Positions 9,375-18,800 of a stretch of 37,236 bases of DNA are shown piece by piece. The stretch is from an uncultured Flavobacteriaceae bacterium (GTDB lineage: Bacteria; Bacteroidota; Bacteroidia; Flavobacteriales; Flavobacteriaceae). The translations under genes and the position numbers were made by a program. Within the stretch, counting starts at the first letter, position 1. Every line of letters begins with the position of its first letter. The stretch is taken from the NCBI GenBank assembly GCA_937923735.1, contig CALDUJ010000108.1, forward strand, positions 1 through 37,236, in the 5' to 3' direction. Below the pieces are notes generated by a model, which was not told the DNA's origin, searched no databases, and saw nothing but the letters and a program-made list of their open reading frames with translations.

Positions 9375-9830
9375 ATGAAGGACAAAACCATCGATTACGT
9401 ATTGAGAACCACCTGGTTAGCAGTCAATAAAATGTATAATGAGGAAGCTGCTCAATTCGAAACCACCATGGCCACAGGCTTTGCTTTATTGAGTATAGAT
9501 CCAGACGAAGGAACACCATCGACGGCACTTGGCCCTAAAATGGGAATGGAAGCGACTAGCCTTTCCCGCACACTTAAGACTATGGAAGAAAAAGGATTAA
9601 TTGAGCGTAAACCGAATCCTGATGATGGTCGAGGTGTCCTTATTCATTTAACTGAATTTGGTCGTGAAAAAAGAGATTACTCAAAAGAGAAAGTACTCAC
9701 TTTCAATAACGCGATTAGAGAAAACATATCAGATGAAAAACTCAGTCATTTCTATGAAGTGACAGAGTTAATAAATGACATGGTATCAAACAAAAAAATA
9801 TACAATCAAAAAGAACACATTTTAAAATAA
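9375..9830 (+). CDS. MarR-family transcription regulator of the fatty-acid degradation operon
   Basis: A 151-residue winged-helix regulator. I chose ATG 9375 (MKDKTIDYVL) over the longer TTG frame because the promoter -7 element overlaps that TTG. The helix-turn-helix and wing lie about residues 45-95: the recognition helix region reads MEATSLSRTLKTMEEKGLI and the wing is RKPNPDDGRGVLIHLT, the typical MarR D-x-R-G pattern. Only one base separates its stop from the fadN ATG, so the two are translationally coupled and co-transcribed. Two palindromes upstream fit autorepression. By analogy with other Fad regulators the effector is probably an acyl-CoA, but the sequence does not show this. Note that the regulator in the B. 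subtilis equivalent is a TetR protein, not MarR. Confidence 0.88.
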   Translation: MKDKTIDYVLRTTWLAVNKMYNEEAAQFETTMATGFALLSIDPDEGTPSTALGPKMGMEATSLSRTLKTMEEKGLIERKPNPDDGRGVLIHLTEFGREKRDYSKEKVLTFNNAIRENISDEKLSHFYEVTELINDMVSNKKIYNQKEHILK

Positions 9831-9831
9831 G

Positions 9832-12240
9832 ATGAGTAAACGAAGAATTAAAAAGATAGCCATTATTGGTTCTGGTATTATGGGAAGCGGTATTGCTTGT
9901 CATTTTGCCAATATAGGTGTAGATGTTTTATTACTGGATATTATACCTAGAGAACTTAATGATAAAGAAAAAGCCAAAGGTTTAACCTTAGAAGACAAAG
10001 TAGTTAGAAACAGGTTGGTCAATGATGCTTTAATAGCGTCTATAAAATCAAAACCAGCACCACTATATCATCAGTCATTCAAGAACAGAATTACAACAGG
10101 AAATCTAGAAGATGATATAGCCAAGGTTAAAGATGTTGATTGGATAATGGAAGTTGTTGTAGAAAGATTAGATATCAAACAACAAGTCTTTGAAAAATTA
10201 GAAAAGTACAGAACTCCAGGAACATTAATTACATCGAACACTTCTGGTATTCCTATCAAGTTTATGAGTGAAGGCCGTTCTGAAGATTTTCAAAAGCATT
10301 TTTGTGGAACACACTTCTTTAATCCTGCTCGATATCTAAAATTGTTCGAAATCATTCCTGGACCTAAAACAGAGGCTTCAGTTTTAGAATTCTTAAATGG
10401 ATATGGTGAACAATTCTTAGGTAAAACATCGGTACTTGCTAAAGATACTCCTGCATTTATAGGAAATAGAATCGGAATTTTCAGTATTCAGAGTTTATTT
10501 CATGCTGTTAAAGATTTAGATTTAACGATTGAAGAGGTCGATAAATTATCCGGTCCTGTAATAGGTCGCCCTAAATCCGCAACCTTTAGAACAGTTGATG
10601 TTGTTGGATTAGACACTCTAGTTCATGTGGCAAATGGTATCAGAGAAAATTGCCCTAATGATGAGCGTCTAGAACTCTTCCAATTACCAGATTTCATCAA
10701 TACTATGATGGAGAACAAATGGTTAGGTAGCAAAACAGGACAGGGTTTTTACAAGAAAACCGTACCAGCTGAAGGTAAAAAAGAAATCTTATCTCTCGAC
10801 TTAAATACATTAGAATATCGCTCTGCAAAAAAAGCAAAATTTGCAACCTTAGAATTAACCAAAACGGTAGACAAAGTTGTAGATCGTTTTAAAATATTAG
10901 TTAAGGGAAAAGATAAGGCAGGTGAGTTCTACAGAAAGAGTTTCGCAGCCTTATTTGCTTATGTTTCAAATAGAATTCCAGAAATTACTGATGACCTATA
11001 CAAAATTGATGATGCCATGAAAGCTGGCTTTGGATGGGAACATGGTCCTTTCCAGATTTGGGACGCTATTGGTGTAGAAAAAGGAATAGAAATGATACGC
11101 TCAGAAGGCTTAGAGCCAAATGCTTGGGTAAATGATATGTTAGCATCCGGAAGTCAATCTTTCTACTCAGTAAAGGATGGCGCAACATATGCCTATGATA
11201 TTCCTAAGAAATCACAAGAAAAAATTCCTGGACAAGACAGTTTTATCATATTAGATAATATCAGAAAAACATCCGAAGTATTTAAAAATTCAGGTGTTGT
11301 TGTTGAAGATTTAGGAGATGGTATTCTTAATGTGGAATTCCAATCTAAAATGAATACTATTGGCGGTGATGTGCTTGCTGGACTAAACAAAGCCATTGAT
11401 ATCGCAGAAAAAGACTTTGCAGGATTAGTTGTTGGTAATCAAGCAGCAAATTTCTCTGTTGGAGCAAACATCGGGATGATTTTTATGATGGCAGCCGAGC
11501 AAGAATATGACGAGTTGAATATGGCTATCAAATATTTCCAAGATAGCATGATGCGTATGCGTTATTCCTCGATTCCAACTATTGCTGCACCTCATGGTAT
11601 GGCACTTGGTGGAGGTTGTGAGTTATCTATGCATGCAGATAAAGTAGTAGCTGCAGCTGAAACATACATCGGGCTTGTGGAGTTTGGCGTTGGTGTGATT
11701 CCAGGTGGTGGCGGTTCTAAAGAAATGGCTTTAAGAGCATCAGATACCTTCAAAAAAGGAGACGTACAATTAAATACACTTCAAGAATATTTCTTGACAA
11801 TTGGAATGGCAAAAGTAGCAACATCTGCTTATGAAGCGTATGACTTAGGAATCCTTCAAAAAGGAAAAGATATAGTGGTTGTTAATAAAGACCGTCAGAT
11901 TGCTACAGCAAAAGCTCATGCCAAATTAATGGCGGATATGGGATATACACAACCTGTAAAACGAAAAGACGTAAAAGTTCTTGGTAAACAAGCTTTAAGT
12001 ATGTTTCTAGTAGGTACGGATTCTATGGAAGCAAGTCATTATATCAGTGAGCATGATAAGAAAATCGCCAACAAGCTGGCCTATGTTATGGCGGGCGGGG
12101 ATTTATCGGAGCCAACTATGGTTACTGAACAATACCTATTGGATTTAGAACGTGAAGCCTTCTTAAGCTTATGTACCGAACGTAAGACTTTGGAAAGAAT
12201 TCAGCACATGTTAACCAAAGGAAAACCGCTTAGAAATTAG
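9832..12240 (+). CDS. fadN: 3-hydroxyacyl-CoA dehydrogenase / enoyl-CoA hydratase, FadN type
   Basis: A bifunctional beta-oxidation enzyme of 802 residues that hydrates 2-enoyl-CoA and oxidises 3-hydroxyacyl-CoA with NAD+. The NAD-binding Rossmann domain is N-terminal (GSGIMGSG at 13-20), with the dehydrogenase His161 in GTHFFNP. A helical 3HCDH C-domain follows, and then a C-terminal crotonase domain. Both crotonase catalytic glutamates are kept, E597 in GGGCELS and E617 in VEFGVGVIPGGGG, 20 residues apart as in rat enoyl-CoA hydratase (144/164). The domain order is dehydrogenase-then-hydratase, the reverse of E. coli FadB and the same as B. subtilis FadN. It is second in the operon, one base after marR. 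The gap to fadA is enlarged by an inserted cassette. Confidence 0.94.
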   Translation: MSKRRIKKIAIIGSGIMGSGIACHFANIGVDVLLLDIIPRELNDKEKAKGLTLEDKVVRNRLVNDALIASIKSKPAPLYHQSFKNRITTGNLEDDIAKVKDVDWIMEVVVERLDIKQQVFEKLEKYRTPGTLITSNTSGIPIKFMSEGRSEDFQKHFCGTHFFNPARYLKLFEIIPGPKTEASVLEFLNGYGEQFLGKTSVLAKDTPAFIGNRIGIFSIQSLFHAVKDLDLTIEEVDKLSGPVIGRPKSATFRTVDVVGLDTLVHVANGIRENCPNDERLELFQLPDFINTMMENKWLGSKTGQGFYKKTVPAEGKKEILSLDLNTLEYRSAKKAKFATLELTKTVDKVVDRFKILVKGKDKAGEFYRKSFAALFAYVSNRIPEITDDLYKIDDAMKAGFGWEHGPFQIWDAIGVEKGIEMIRSEGLEPNAWVNDMLASGSQSFYSVKDGATYAYDIPKKSQEKIPGQDSFIILDNIRKTSEVFKNSGVVVEDLGDGILNVEFQSKMNTIGGDVLAGLNKAIDIAEKDFAGLVVGNQAANFSVGANIGMIFMMAAEQEYDELNMAIKYFQDSMMRMRYSSIPTIAAPHGMALGGGCELSMHADKVVAAAETYIGLVEFGVGVIPGGGGSKEMALRASDTFKKGDVQLNTLQEYFLTIGMAKVATSAYEAYDLGILQKGKDIVVVNKDRQIATAKAHAKLMADMGYTQPVKRKDVKVLGKQALSMFLVGTDSMEASHYISEHDKKIANKLAYVMAGGDLSEPTMVTEQYLLDLEREAFLSLCTERKTLERIQHMLTKGKPLRN

Positions 12241-12246
12241 AAGCTA

Positions 12247-12265
12247 GACAACTAGAATCTAGATT
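12247..12265 (+). repeat. left boundary repeat of the four-helix-bundle cassette
   Basis: The sequence gacaactagaatctagatt recurs in direct orientation at 12638-12656 with one mismatch. Its inner 13 bases ctagaatctagat (12252-12264) recur exactly in inverted orientation at 12716-12728. It begins 6 bases after the fadN stop. Confidence 0.75.
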
Positions 12266-12272
12266 ATAGACT

Positions 12273-12632
12273 ATGGGACGACATAATTTCAAAAAATTAA
12301 AAGTTTGGCAAGATGGGATTTCTCTTGTGAGAGATAATTACAGATTAACTAGAACTTTTCCTGATTTTGAAAGATATAATCTAATTAGTCAAATGAACAG
12401 ATGCGCAGTTTCTATCCCTTCCAATATTTCTGAAGGTTCTAGTAAAAGTACGGATAGACATTTTAAGAAATATCTTGAAAATAGTCTTGGTTCAGCTTTT
12501 GAATGGGAAACACAACTAATTGTTTCTTATAATGAAGAATATTTAGATAAAAATAAATTCGAAGAATTAGAAAATAAAATATTACAAATTCAAAAAATGT
12601 TAGGAAAGTTTATTGATAATCTTGGAGATTAA
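12273..12632 (+). CDS. four-helix-bundle protein (23S rRNA intervening-sequence protein family)
   Basis: A 119-residue protein of the family first seen in 23S rRNA intervening sequences of spirochaetes and common as free-standing copies in Bacteroidota (Pfam 23S_rRNA_IVP, TIGR02436). The hallmarks are present: KVWQDGISLV at the start, then TFPDFERYNLISQMNR and AVSIPSNISEG. It is predicted to be four helices with no membrane span or enzyme motif; the function of this family is unsettled (the DGR accessory protein Avd shares the fold). Its place is odd: it separates fadN from fadA, has no link to fatty acids, and is bordered by repeats whose left copy runs up to its ATG. I infer a small inserted cassette, not a pathway gene. 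No DGR reverse transcriptase or rRNA is nearby. Confidence 0.88.
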   Translation: MGRHNFKKLKVWQDGISLVRDNYRLTRTFPDFERYNLISQMNRCAVSIPSNISEGSSKSTDRHFKKYLENSLGSAFEWETQLIVSYNEEYLDKNKFEELENKILQIQKMLGKFIDNLGD

Positions 12633-12637
12633 AAATG

Positions 12638-12656
12638 GACAACTAAAATCTAGATT
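12638..12656 (+). repeat. right direct repeat of the four-helix-bundle cassette
   Basis: The sequence gacaactaaaatctagatt is 18/19 identical to 12247-12265 in the same orientation and starts 6 bases after the gene's stop. The gene is thus framed by direct repeats. Confidence 0.72.
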
Positions 12657-12715
12657 TCTGGAGATTAGACTAAAAAATAAATTATAGACAAAGAGAATAA
12701 GTCTATTTTCTAGCC

Positions 12716-12728
12716 ATCTAGATTCTAG
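12716..12728 (-). repeat. inverted boundary repeat of the four-helix-bundle cassette
   Basis: The sequence atctagattctag is the exact reverse complement of 12252-12264. A further inner match, atagact at 12267-12272/12273, pairs with agtctat near 12700. The short motif ctagac also occurs at both outer edges (12244-12249 and 12725-12730) and might be a target duplication, or simply part of the repeat. Confidence 0.65.
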
Positions 12729-12758
12729 ACTCTCATTTTCAAAACAACAATAAGGACT

Positions 12759-13955
12759 ATGAGCAAACAAGCATATATAGTAAAAGCATACAGAACAGCA
12801 GTCGGTAAGGCACCAAAAGGTGTATTCCGATTTAAAAGAACAGATGAATTGGCAGCAGAAACCATCAAATATATGATGAAAGAATTGCCAGACCTAGACC
12901 CAAAACGTATCGACGATGTTATCGTTGGTAACGCTATGCCAGAGGGTTCTCAAGGACTTAATATGGCGCGTTTAATCTCTTTAATGGGATTGGAAGTTAT
13001 TGATGTTCCTGGAGTAACTGTCAATCGTTTTTGCTCTTCTGGAGTAGAGACTATTGGTATGGCTACTGCAAAGATTCAAGCTGGAATGGCAGATTGTATT
13101 ATTGCAGGTGGAGCAGAAAGCATGAGTAGTGTGCCAATGACTGGTTTTAAACCAGAACTAAATTACGACGCTATTGTAAAAGCAGGTCACGAAGATTACT
13201 ACTGGGGAATGGGAAACACAGCGGAAGCAGTTGCTAACCAATTCAAAGTATCTCGTGAGGATCAGGATGAGTTTGCATACAATTCGCATATGAAGGCTTT
13301 AAAGGCACAAGCCGAAGATCGCTTTCAAGACCAAATTGTACCAATTGAAGTAGAACAAACCTATGTTGATGCCAACGGTAAGAAAGCTACAAAATCGTAT
13401 ACAGTAACAAAAGACGAAGGTCCAAGAAAAGGCACTAACAAAGAAGCATTAGCAAAACTTAGAGCTGTATTTGCTCAAGGTGGAAGTGTTACTGCTGGTA
13501 ACTCATCACAAATGAGTGATGGAGCAGCTTTTGTAATGGTTATGAGTGAAGATATGGTAAAAGAACTAAACCTTGAACCTGTTGCGCGAATGGTAAACTA
13601 TGCTGCTGCTGGTGTGGAACCACGAATTATGGGAATTGGCCCTGTAAAAGCCATTCCTAAGGCCTTAAAACAAGCCGGTTTAAAACAAGACGATTTATCG
13701 CTTATCGAATTGAATGAAGCTTTTGCTTCTCAATCTTTAGCTGTGATTAGAGAATTAGATTTAAACCCAGATATTATTAATGTAAATGGAGGAGCCATCG
13801 CATTAGGGCATCCTCTAGGGTGCACTGGAGCAAAGCTATCTGTACAATTATTTGACGAAATGCGTAAACGAGATATGAAGGGTAAATATGGTGCAGTTAC
13901 TATGTGTGTTGGTACTGGTCAAGGTGCATGCGGATTATTCGAATTTTTAAATTAA
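12759..13955 (+). CDS. fadA: acetyl-CoA C-acyltransferase (3-ketoacyl-CoA thiolase)
   Basis: A 398-residue thiolase, the usual family length. It cleaves 3-ketoacyl-CoA with CoA to give acetyl-CoA and a shortened acyl-CoA, the last step of each beta-oxidation turn. The catalytic residues are all in place: nucleophile Cys92 in NRFCSSG, His351 in ALGHPLG and the second Cys383 in TMCVGTGQG. It follows fadN, and 25 bases later comes the acyl-CoA dehydrogenase; the order matches B. subtilis fadN-fadA-fadE. A biosynthetic acetoacetyl-CoA thiolase would look similar, but the operon argues for the degradative enzyme. The ATG at 12759 gives [19 protein letters not shown], a standard thiolase start. Confidence 0.95.
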   Translation: MSKQAYIVKAYRTAVGKAPKGVFRFKRTDELAAETIKYMMKELPDLDPKRIDDVIVGNAMPEGSQGLNMARLISLMGLEVIDVPGVTVNRFCSSGVETIGMATAKIQAGMADCIIAGGAESMSSVPMTGFKPELNYDAIVKAGHEDYYWGMGNTAEAVANQFKVSREDQDEFAYNSHMKALKAQAEDRFQDQIVPIEVEQTYVDANGKKATKSYTVTKDEGPRKGTNKEALAKLRAVFAQGGSVTAGNSSQMSDGAAFVMVMSEDMVKELNLEPVARMVNYAAAGVEPRIMGIGPVKAIPKALKQAGLKQDDLSLIELNEAFASQSLAVIRELDLNPDIINVNGGAIALGHPLGCTGAKLSVQLFDEMRKRDMKGKYGAVTMCVGTGQGACGLFEFLN

Positions 13956-13980
13956 AAGAACTTAATACAATTATATACAA

Positions 13981-15789
13981 ATGGAAACAACTGAAAAAGA
14001 CATCCTACGTGGAGGTCAGTTCCTAGTAAAAGAAACGAACTGTGAAGATATATTCACACCTGAAGATTTTTCTGAAGAGCAAAACATGATGAAAGATGCG
14101 GTTATGGAATTTAATGACCGTGAAATTATACCACATAAAGACCGCTTTGAAGCTAAAGACTACGCCCTTACGGAAGAAGTTATGGTTAAAGCTGGTCAGC
14201 TTGGATTTTTAGGCGTTGCTGTTCCTGAAGCCTATGGCGGATTAGGAATGGGGTTTGTATCTACTTGTTTGACCTGTGATTATATTTCATCTGGGACTGG
14301 TTCTTTTAGTACGGCTTTTGGTGCGCACACGGGAATTGGTACAATGCCGATTACTTTATATGGAACAGAGGAGCAAAAAAAGAAATATGTGCCGAAATTA
14401 GCAACTGGCGAATGGTTTGGAGCTTATTGTTTAACAGAACCAGGTGCTGGCTCTGATGCAAATTCGGGAAAAACAACAGCTGAATTATCTGCAGATGGGA
14501 AATCTTATAAAATCAATGGTCAAAAAATGTGGATTTCCAATGCAGGGTTCTGTAGTTTGATGATTGTTTTTGCGCGTATTGAAGATGATAAAAACATCAC
14601 TGGTTTTATAGTAGAATATGATGGAGACAATCCAAACGGCATTACGCTTGGTGAAGAGGAACATAAATTAGGTATTCGAGCAAGTTCTACACGTCAGGTA
14701 TTTTTTAACGATACGGTAGTTCCTGTTGAAAATATGTTAGCGGGTCGTGGCGAAGGCTTTAAAATTGCCATGAACGCGCTTAATGTTGGTCGAATTAAAT
14801 TGGCTGCAGCTTGTTTAGATTCTCAACGTAGGATTTTAAGCACTGCTGTAAATTATGCAAATGAGCGTAAACAATTTAAAACACCTATTTCAGAATTTGG
14901 TGCTATCAAAGTAAAATTAGCAGAAATGGCAACTAGCGCTTATGCTGGAGAATCTGCAACCTATAGAGCTGCAAAAAATATTGAGGATAGAATTTCTATA
15001 AGAGTAGCTGCCGGAAATACACATCAAGAAGCCGAATTAAAAGGTGTTGAAGAATATGCAATCGAATGTTCAATATTAAAAGTTGCTGTATCAGAAGATG
15101 TGCAAAATTGTGCAGATGAAGGCATTCAGATTTTTGGTGGTATGGGATTCTCTGAAGAAACACCTATGGAAGCAGCATGGAGAGATGCTCGTATTGCCCG
15201 TATCTATGAGGGTACTAACGAAATTAATAGAATGTTAGCCGTTGGGATGCTAGTGAAGAAAGCTATGAAAGGGCATGTTGATTTGCTGGGTCCTGCACAA
15301 GCTGTGCAGGAAGAATTAATGGGAATTCCTTCTTTTGAAACACCTGACTATTCTGAATTATTTTCAGAAGAAAAGGAAATGATTAAAAAGTTAAAAAAGA
15401 CATTCTTAATGGTTGCTGGTGGAGCGGTTCAAAAATATGGTCCACAACTAGAAGATCATCAACAATTACTTATCGCAGCCGCGGATATCTTGATAGAAAT
15501 CTATATGGCAGAATCTGCTATCCTACGAACAGAAAAGAATGTAAAGCGTTTTGGTGAAGAAGCTCAATCTGCTCAGATAGCAATGGCTAAACTTTACCTA
15601 TATCATGCTGTAGATATTGTTGAGGAAAAAGGAAAAGAGAGTATTATTTCTTTTGCTGAAGGCGACGAACAACGTATGATGCTTATGGGGCTAAAACGTT
15701 TTACAAAGTATCAAAATTATCCAGACATTGTTGACTTACGTAAGGAAGTCGCTGAAAAAGTTAAAGCAGAAAACAAATACTGCTTTTAG
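13981..15789 (+). CDS. fadE: acyl-CoA dehydrogenase (FadE type, with C-terminal extension)
   Basis: A 602-residue flavoprotein that introduces the trans-2 double bond into acyl-CoA, the first oxidative step. The core family is about 380 residues; the extra ~170 C-terminal residues are as in B. subtilis FadE (about 594) and VLCAD-like enzymes. Visible signatures: the acyl-CoA dehydrogenase motif GAYCLTEPGAGSDA, KMWISNAGF, QIFGGMGFSEE, and the catalytic base E410 in IYEGTNEINR. Electrons presumably go to ETF, whose genes are not in the window. It is the last gene of the operon and is followed by a hairpin terminator. Confidence 0.95.
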   Translation: METTEKDILRGGQFLVKETNCEDIFTPEDFSEEQNMMKDAVMEFNDREIIPHKDRFEAKDYALTEEVMVKAGQLGFLGVAVPEAYGGLGMGFVSTCLTCDYISSGTGSFSTAFGAHTGIGTMPITLYGTEEQKKKYVPKLATGEWFGAYCLTEPGAGSDANSGKTTAELSADGKSYKINGQKMWISNAGFCSLMIVFARIEDDKNITGFIVEYDGDNPNGITLGEEEHKLGIRASSTRQVFFNDTVVPVENMLAGRGEGFKIAMNALNVGRIKLAAACLDSQRRILSTAVNYANERKQFKTPISEFGAIKVKLAEMATSAYAGESATYRAAKNIEDRISIRVAAGNTHQEAELKGVEEYAIECSILKVAVSEDVQNCADEGIQIFGGMGFSEETPMEAAWRDARIARIYEGTNEINRMLAVGMLVKKAMKGHVDLLGPAQAVQEELMGIPSFETPDYSELFSEEKEMIKKLKKTFLMVAGGAVQKYGPQLEDHQQLLIAAADILIEIYMAESAILRTEKNVKRFGEEAQSAQIAMAKLYLYHAVDIVEEKGKESIISFAEGDEQRMMLMGLKRFTKYQNYPDIVDLRKEVAEKVKAENKYCF

Positions 15790-15819
15790 GAATAAACTAG
15801 GTTAGACGTAACTTAAATT

Positions 15820-15855
15820 AAAACCCTGTCAATAGTAAGATATTGCCGGGGTTTT
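15820..15855. terminator. bidirectional terminator between the fad operon and the MG2/plug gene
   Basis: Arms 15820-15834 and 15841-15855 pair over 15 positions with one mismatch and one G-T, and a 6-base loop gtaaga. The stem starts with aaaaccc and ends in ggggtttt, so both strands give a hairpin followed by Ts. It lies between convergent genes. Confidence 0.85.
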
Positions 15856-15865
15856 CTGTTTGCAT

Positions 15866-18800
15866 TTATTCCTCTATAGGATAGGTTTTTAAGTAACTTC
15901 CTGGATACCCATAAATGGACAATCCTTCTATATTTACTTGAATCTCATTAGCATTATCTGAGTTAAAAAATTCAACCTTAGCTCTACCATTGGAATCCGT
16001 TATAATTGATGGTTTCCAAAACAAAGTAGACCTAGTATCTTTTTTTCTAGTTGTTTTCTTTACATTATATTTAGGTGAATAAAATTCTTTTGTAACAGAA
16101 TATCCATTAATTGTATGAGATGGTAGCTCAATTCTATCTTTGCCCCTTACTCTTCCTACTTTAGAATAAAAAAGAATAACACCATTTGCTCCTCTTACGC
16201 CATATATTGCTGCACTAGGCCCTTTTAAAACTTCTATCCTTTCTATATCATAAACTGTAAGATTAAGTACCCTTGGCGGAATAGAAGTACTTCTACTCAT
16301 CATGAGACCTCTGGTTGGCTCTGCATTTTCAGACCCAGAAGGAGAGCTCGTCCCCGAAGGAGCTGGATTAGAAACATCTATATCTGTATCTTCATTAACT
16401 ACTGGAATACCATCTATAATATATAAAGGGGCTCCAGCATTCCGTATGGACAATTCGTTTCCAACAACTGTAACTCCAGCGACTCCCATGAGCAAATCTT
16501 GAATTCTTTGTTCATGTCTATTTTCTGTATAAATAGTCTTATCGGGTTCAACGCCATAATTAGATGGGGTTGCCTGTTCAATTTCTTTTTTTCTTCTAAG
16601 TTTACTCTCCACAATAACTTCGTCCAATTTCACACGAGTACTATCAGGCGCAAAAAATATATCAGAATCAAGATTGGGTATGTATTTTTTATCTTGTTGA
16701 GTTAGTTCCACTATTTTATTGGTTTTTACAATAAAACTCGAATTATTATTGACAGAATTTTTATTCGATGCAATATCAATGTTAGGATTAGATTCAGGTA
16801 TCAATCCATAGTCATCAAAGGGAATCACTTTTGCTGTTTCCAATACGTTTCTATTTTCATCAAGTACATTAAAAACTAAGTCTACATCACCCGTCTGATT
16901 AATATCAGCTACAACCAAAAGACCATTATCATCCGTCTTTGCACTATACATCCTAATTTTATCTTTGGATTTTGCTACAACTTCTACATCGGTATTCTTA
17001 AGTTGATTATTGTGAGAATCCTTAACCCAACCTCTAAACACGATGCCTTCAGAAATTGAAAATTCTTTTGTGGTCAAAGCATTATTTCTATCGATTTTAA
17101 ATTTTCTCCAACCATTGGCGAGCATGACAAGGTCTAATTTATGCTTAGTAGTTCTATTATTGTCTTTCAGTAATTCATATGGTTTCTCTATATGTCCTTT
17201 TAAATCAGATTCCATCAGAAAGCTTGTGTAAATATTTGAAGCGTTTTCATTCTTTTTTGCAACGTTTTTATCTGTAACCGAAAGTGATACATCTGCAATA
17301 GCAGGCTGACCATTGGGGTCTGTTACCAAAATATCCAAAGTAATTTTTTCTCTAGGCGCTAATTTGCTTTTATTAATTTTAGTAGCAATATTCAATTCAT
17401 CCATATTATTTACAAATACTACTCTTTCACAAAATGGTACTCTTTCCTCATCTAATACTGTAATTGTTAAAACTCCACTTGGCAATCTGCTCTTGGAAAT
17501 TTCGGCTTCAACAAAATCATTGCCGCCAAACTCAAACTTACCTTGGTAATATTTTCGATTCTCAATCTGACCAATAACATATACTGGTTTGTTTCTCAAC
17601 TGTTTGTCAGCAAAAATTTTAACCATTACACTCCTTTCACTAAGATTGTTAACAGACATTACATAGCCCGAATTCTTTACATCAGGTAATAAAAAATGAG
17701 TGTTATCATCTAAAACTGCGGTGTATTTTTCACTTGATTTTGGTGTAAATGAGAAGTGTCCTATTCCGTTATAAACAGAGCTAAAATTGATGACGTGTTC
17801 TTTTTTAGAGTCAATTATTTTGCCTTTTATTTTCTTACCTAATCCATCATTGCCAATAGCTTTAAATGCTACTTTACTATTTAATCCCGCTACCAAATCA
17901 CCCCCTTCTGGAAAAAAGCTAACTGATGTTAGATTATTTTCTAACTCATCAATATTTTTATCAGCTATATTACTTAATACTTTTATCGTTCTATCAAAAA
18001 AATAATCAGAATCATAATTCTTCATCCAAGGAGTATAAACTCTTAACTTATAAATACCAGAAGGTAAATCTCCTGGCAAAGTAACATTGCCAACTCCCCT
18101 ACCATCAGATAATTTATTTTTCTGGGTTAATATTAACTTATTGCTGGCATCTAAAACGTCTATATGCAACATACTACTTGATAATGCTTTTTCAGAGTTT
18201 TCAGACATCATAGCATAGGCACTAAACCATATATTTTCACCTGAATAATAAACACCCTTATCGGTATGTAAATACACTTTTTCAATGGGATTACCAATAT
18301 TATAAGCCTTAATTTCAGCTGATAGGCTTTTAATAAATGGGGCGTTTAATAAATCTTTTTGATTGAATGTAATTTGATTTCTGCTATTAATGTATATGGA
18401 CTCGAATGCGTTATCTCTTTCAAATTGGTCGATAATATCATCTTCAATAGGCGTTCTTTTTATTATAGGGTTTTCTTCCCAAAATTCCTGATTGTACCCA
18501 ATTTCATTTAGTTTCTCCCAATCGCTTTTACTTCTATCAAACTGCCTTCCAAGTCTCCTTTTCTCATTACTAGGATAATACTCAAAGAGTGTGAAATTAG
18601 ATTGAGCAGACACTTTATTCCTAAAAAGACCATCTTTAAAATAATCAAACTCCTGATTTATATTTATATAATCTAAAACCATCCCTAGAGATTCATTTTC
18701 CTTAAAAACCATCTCATAGTCTAAGTGGTAGTTCTTCTTTTCGATATTGTTTTCCTTGAATTTCACTAAATCCAATCTATCATCATCTACAGAACTAACA

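Noticed and set aside
11627-11641. ctatgcatgcagat inside fadN, similar to the MarR operator core
   Set aside because: It encodes the conserved crotonase residues SMHAD and is not a full palindrome; the match is explained by coding constraint.
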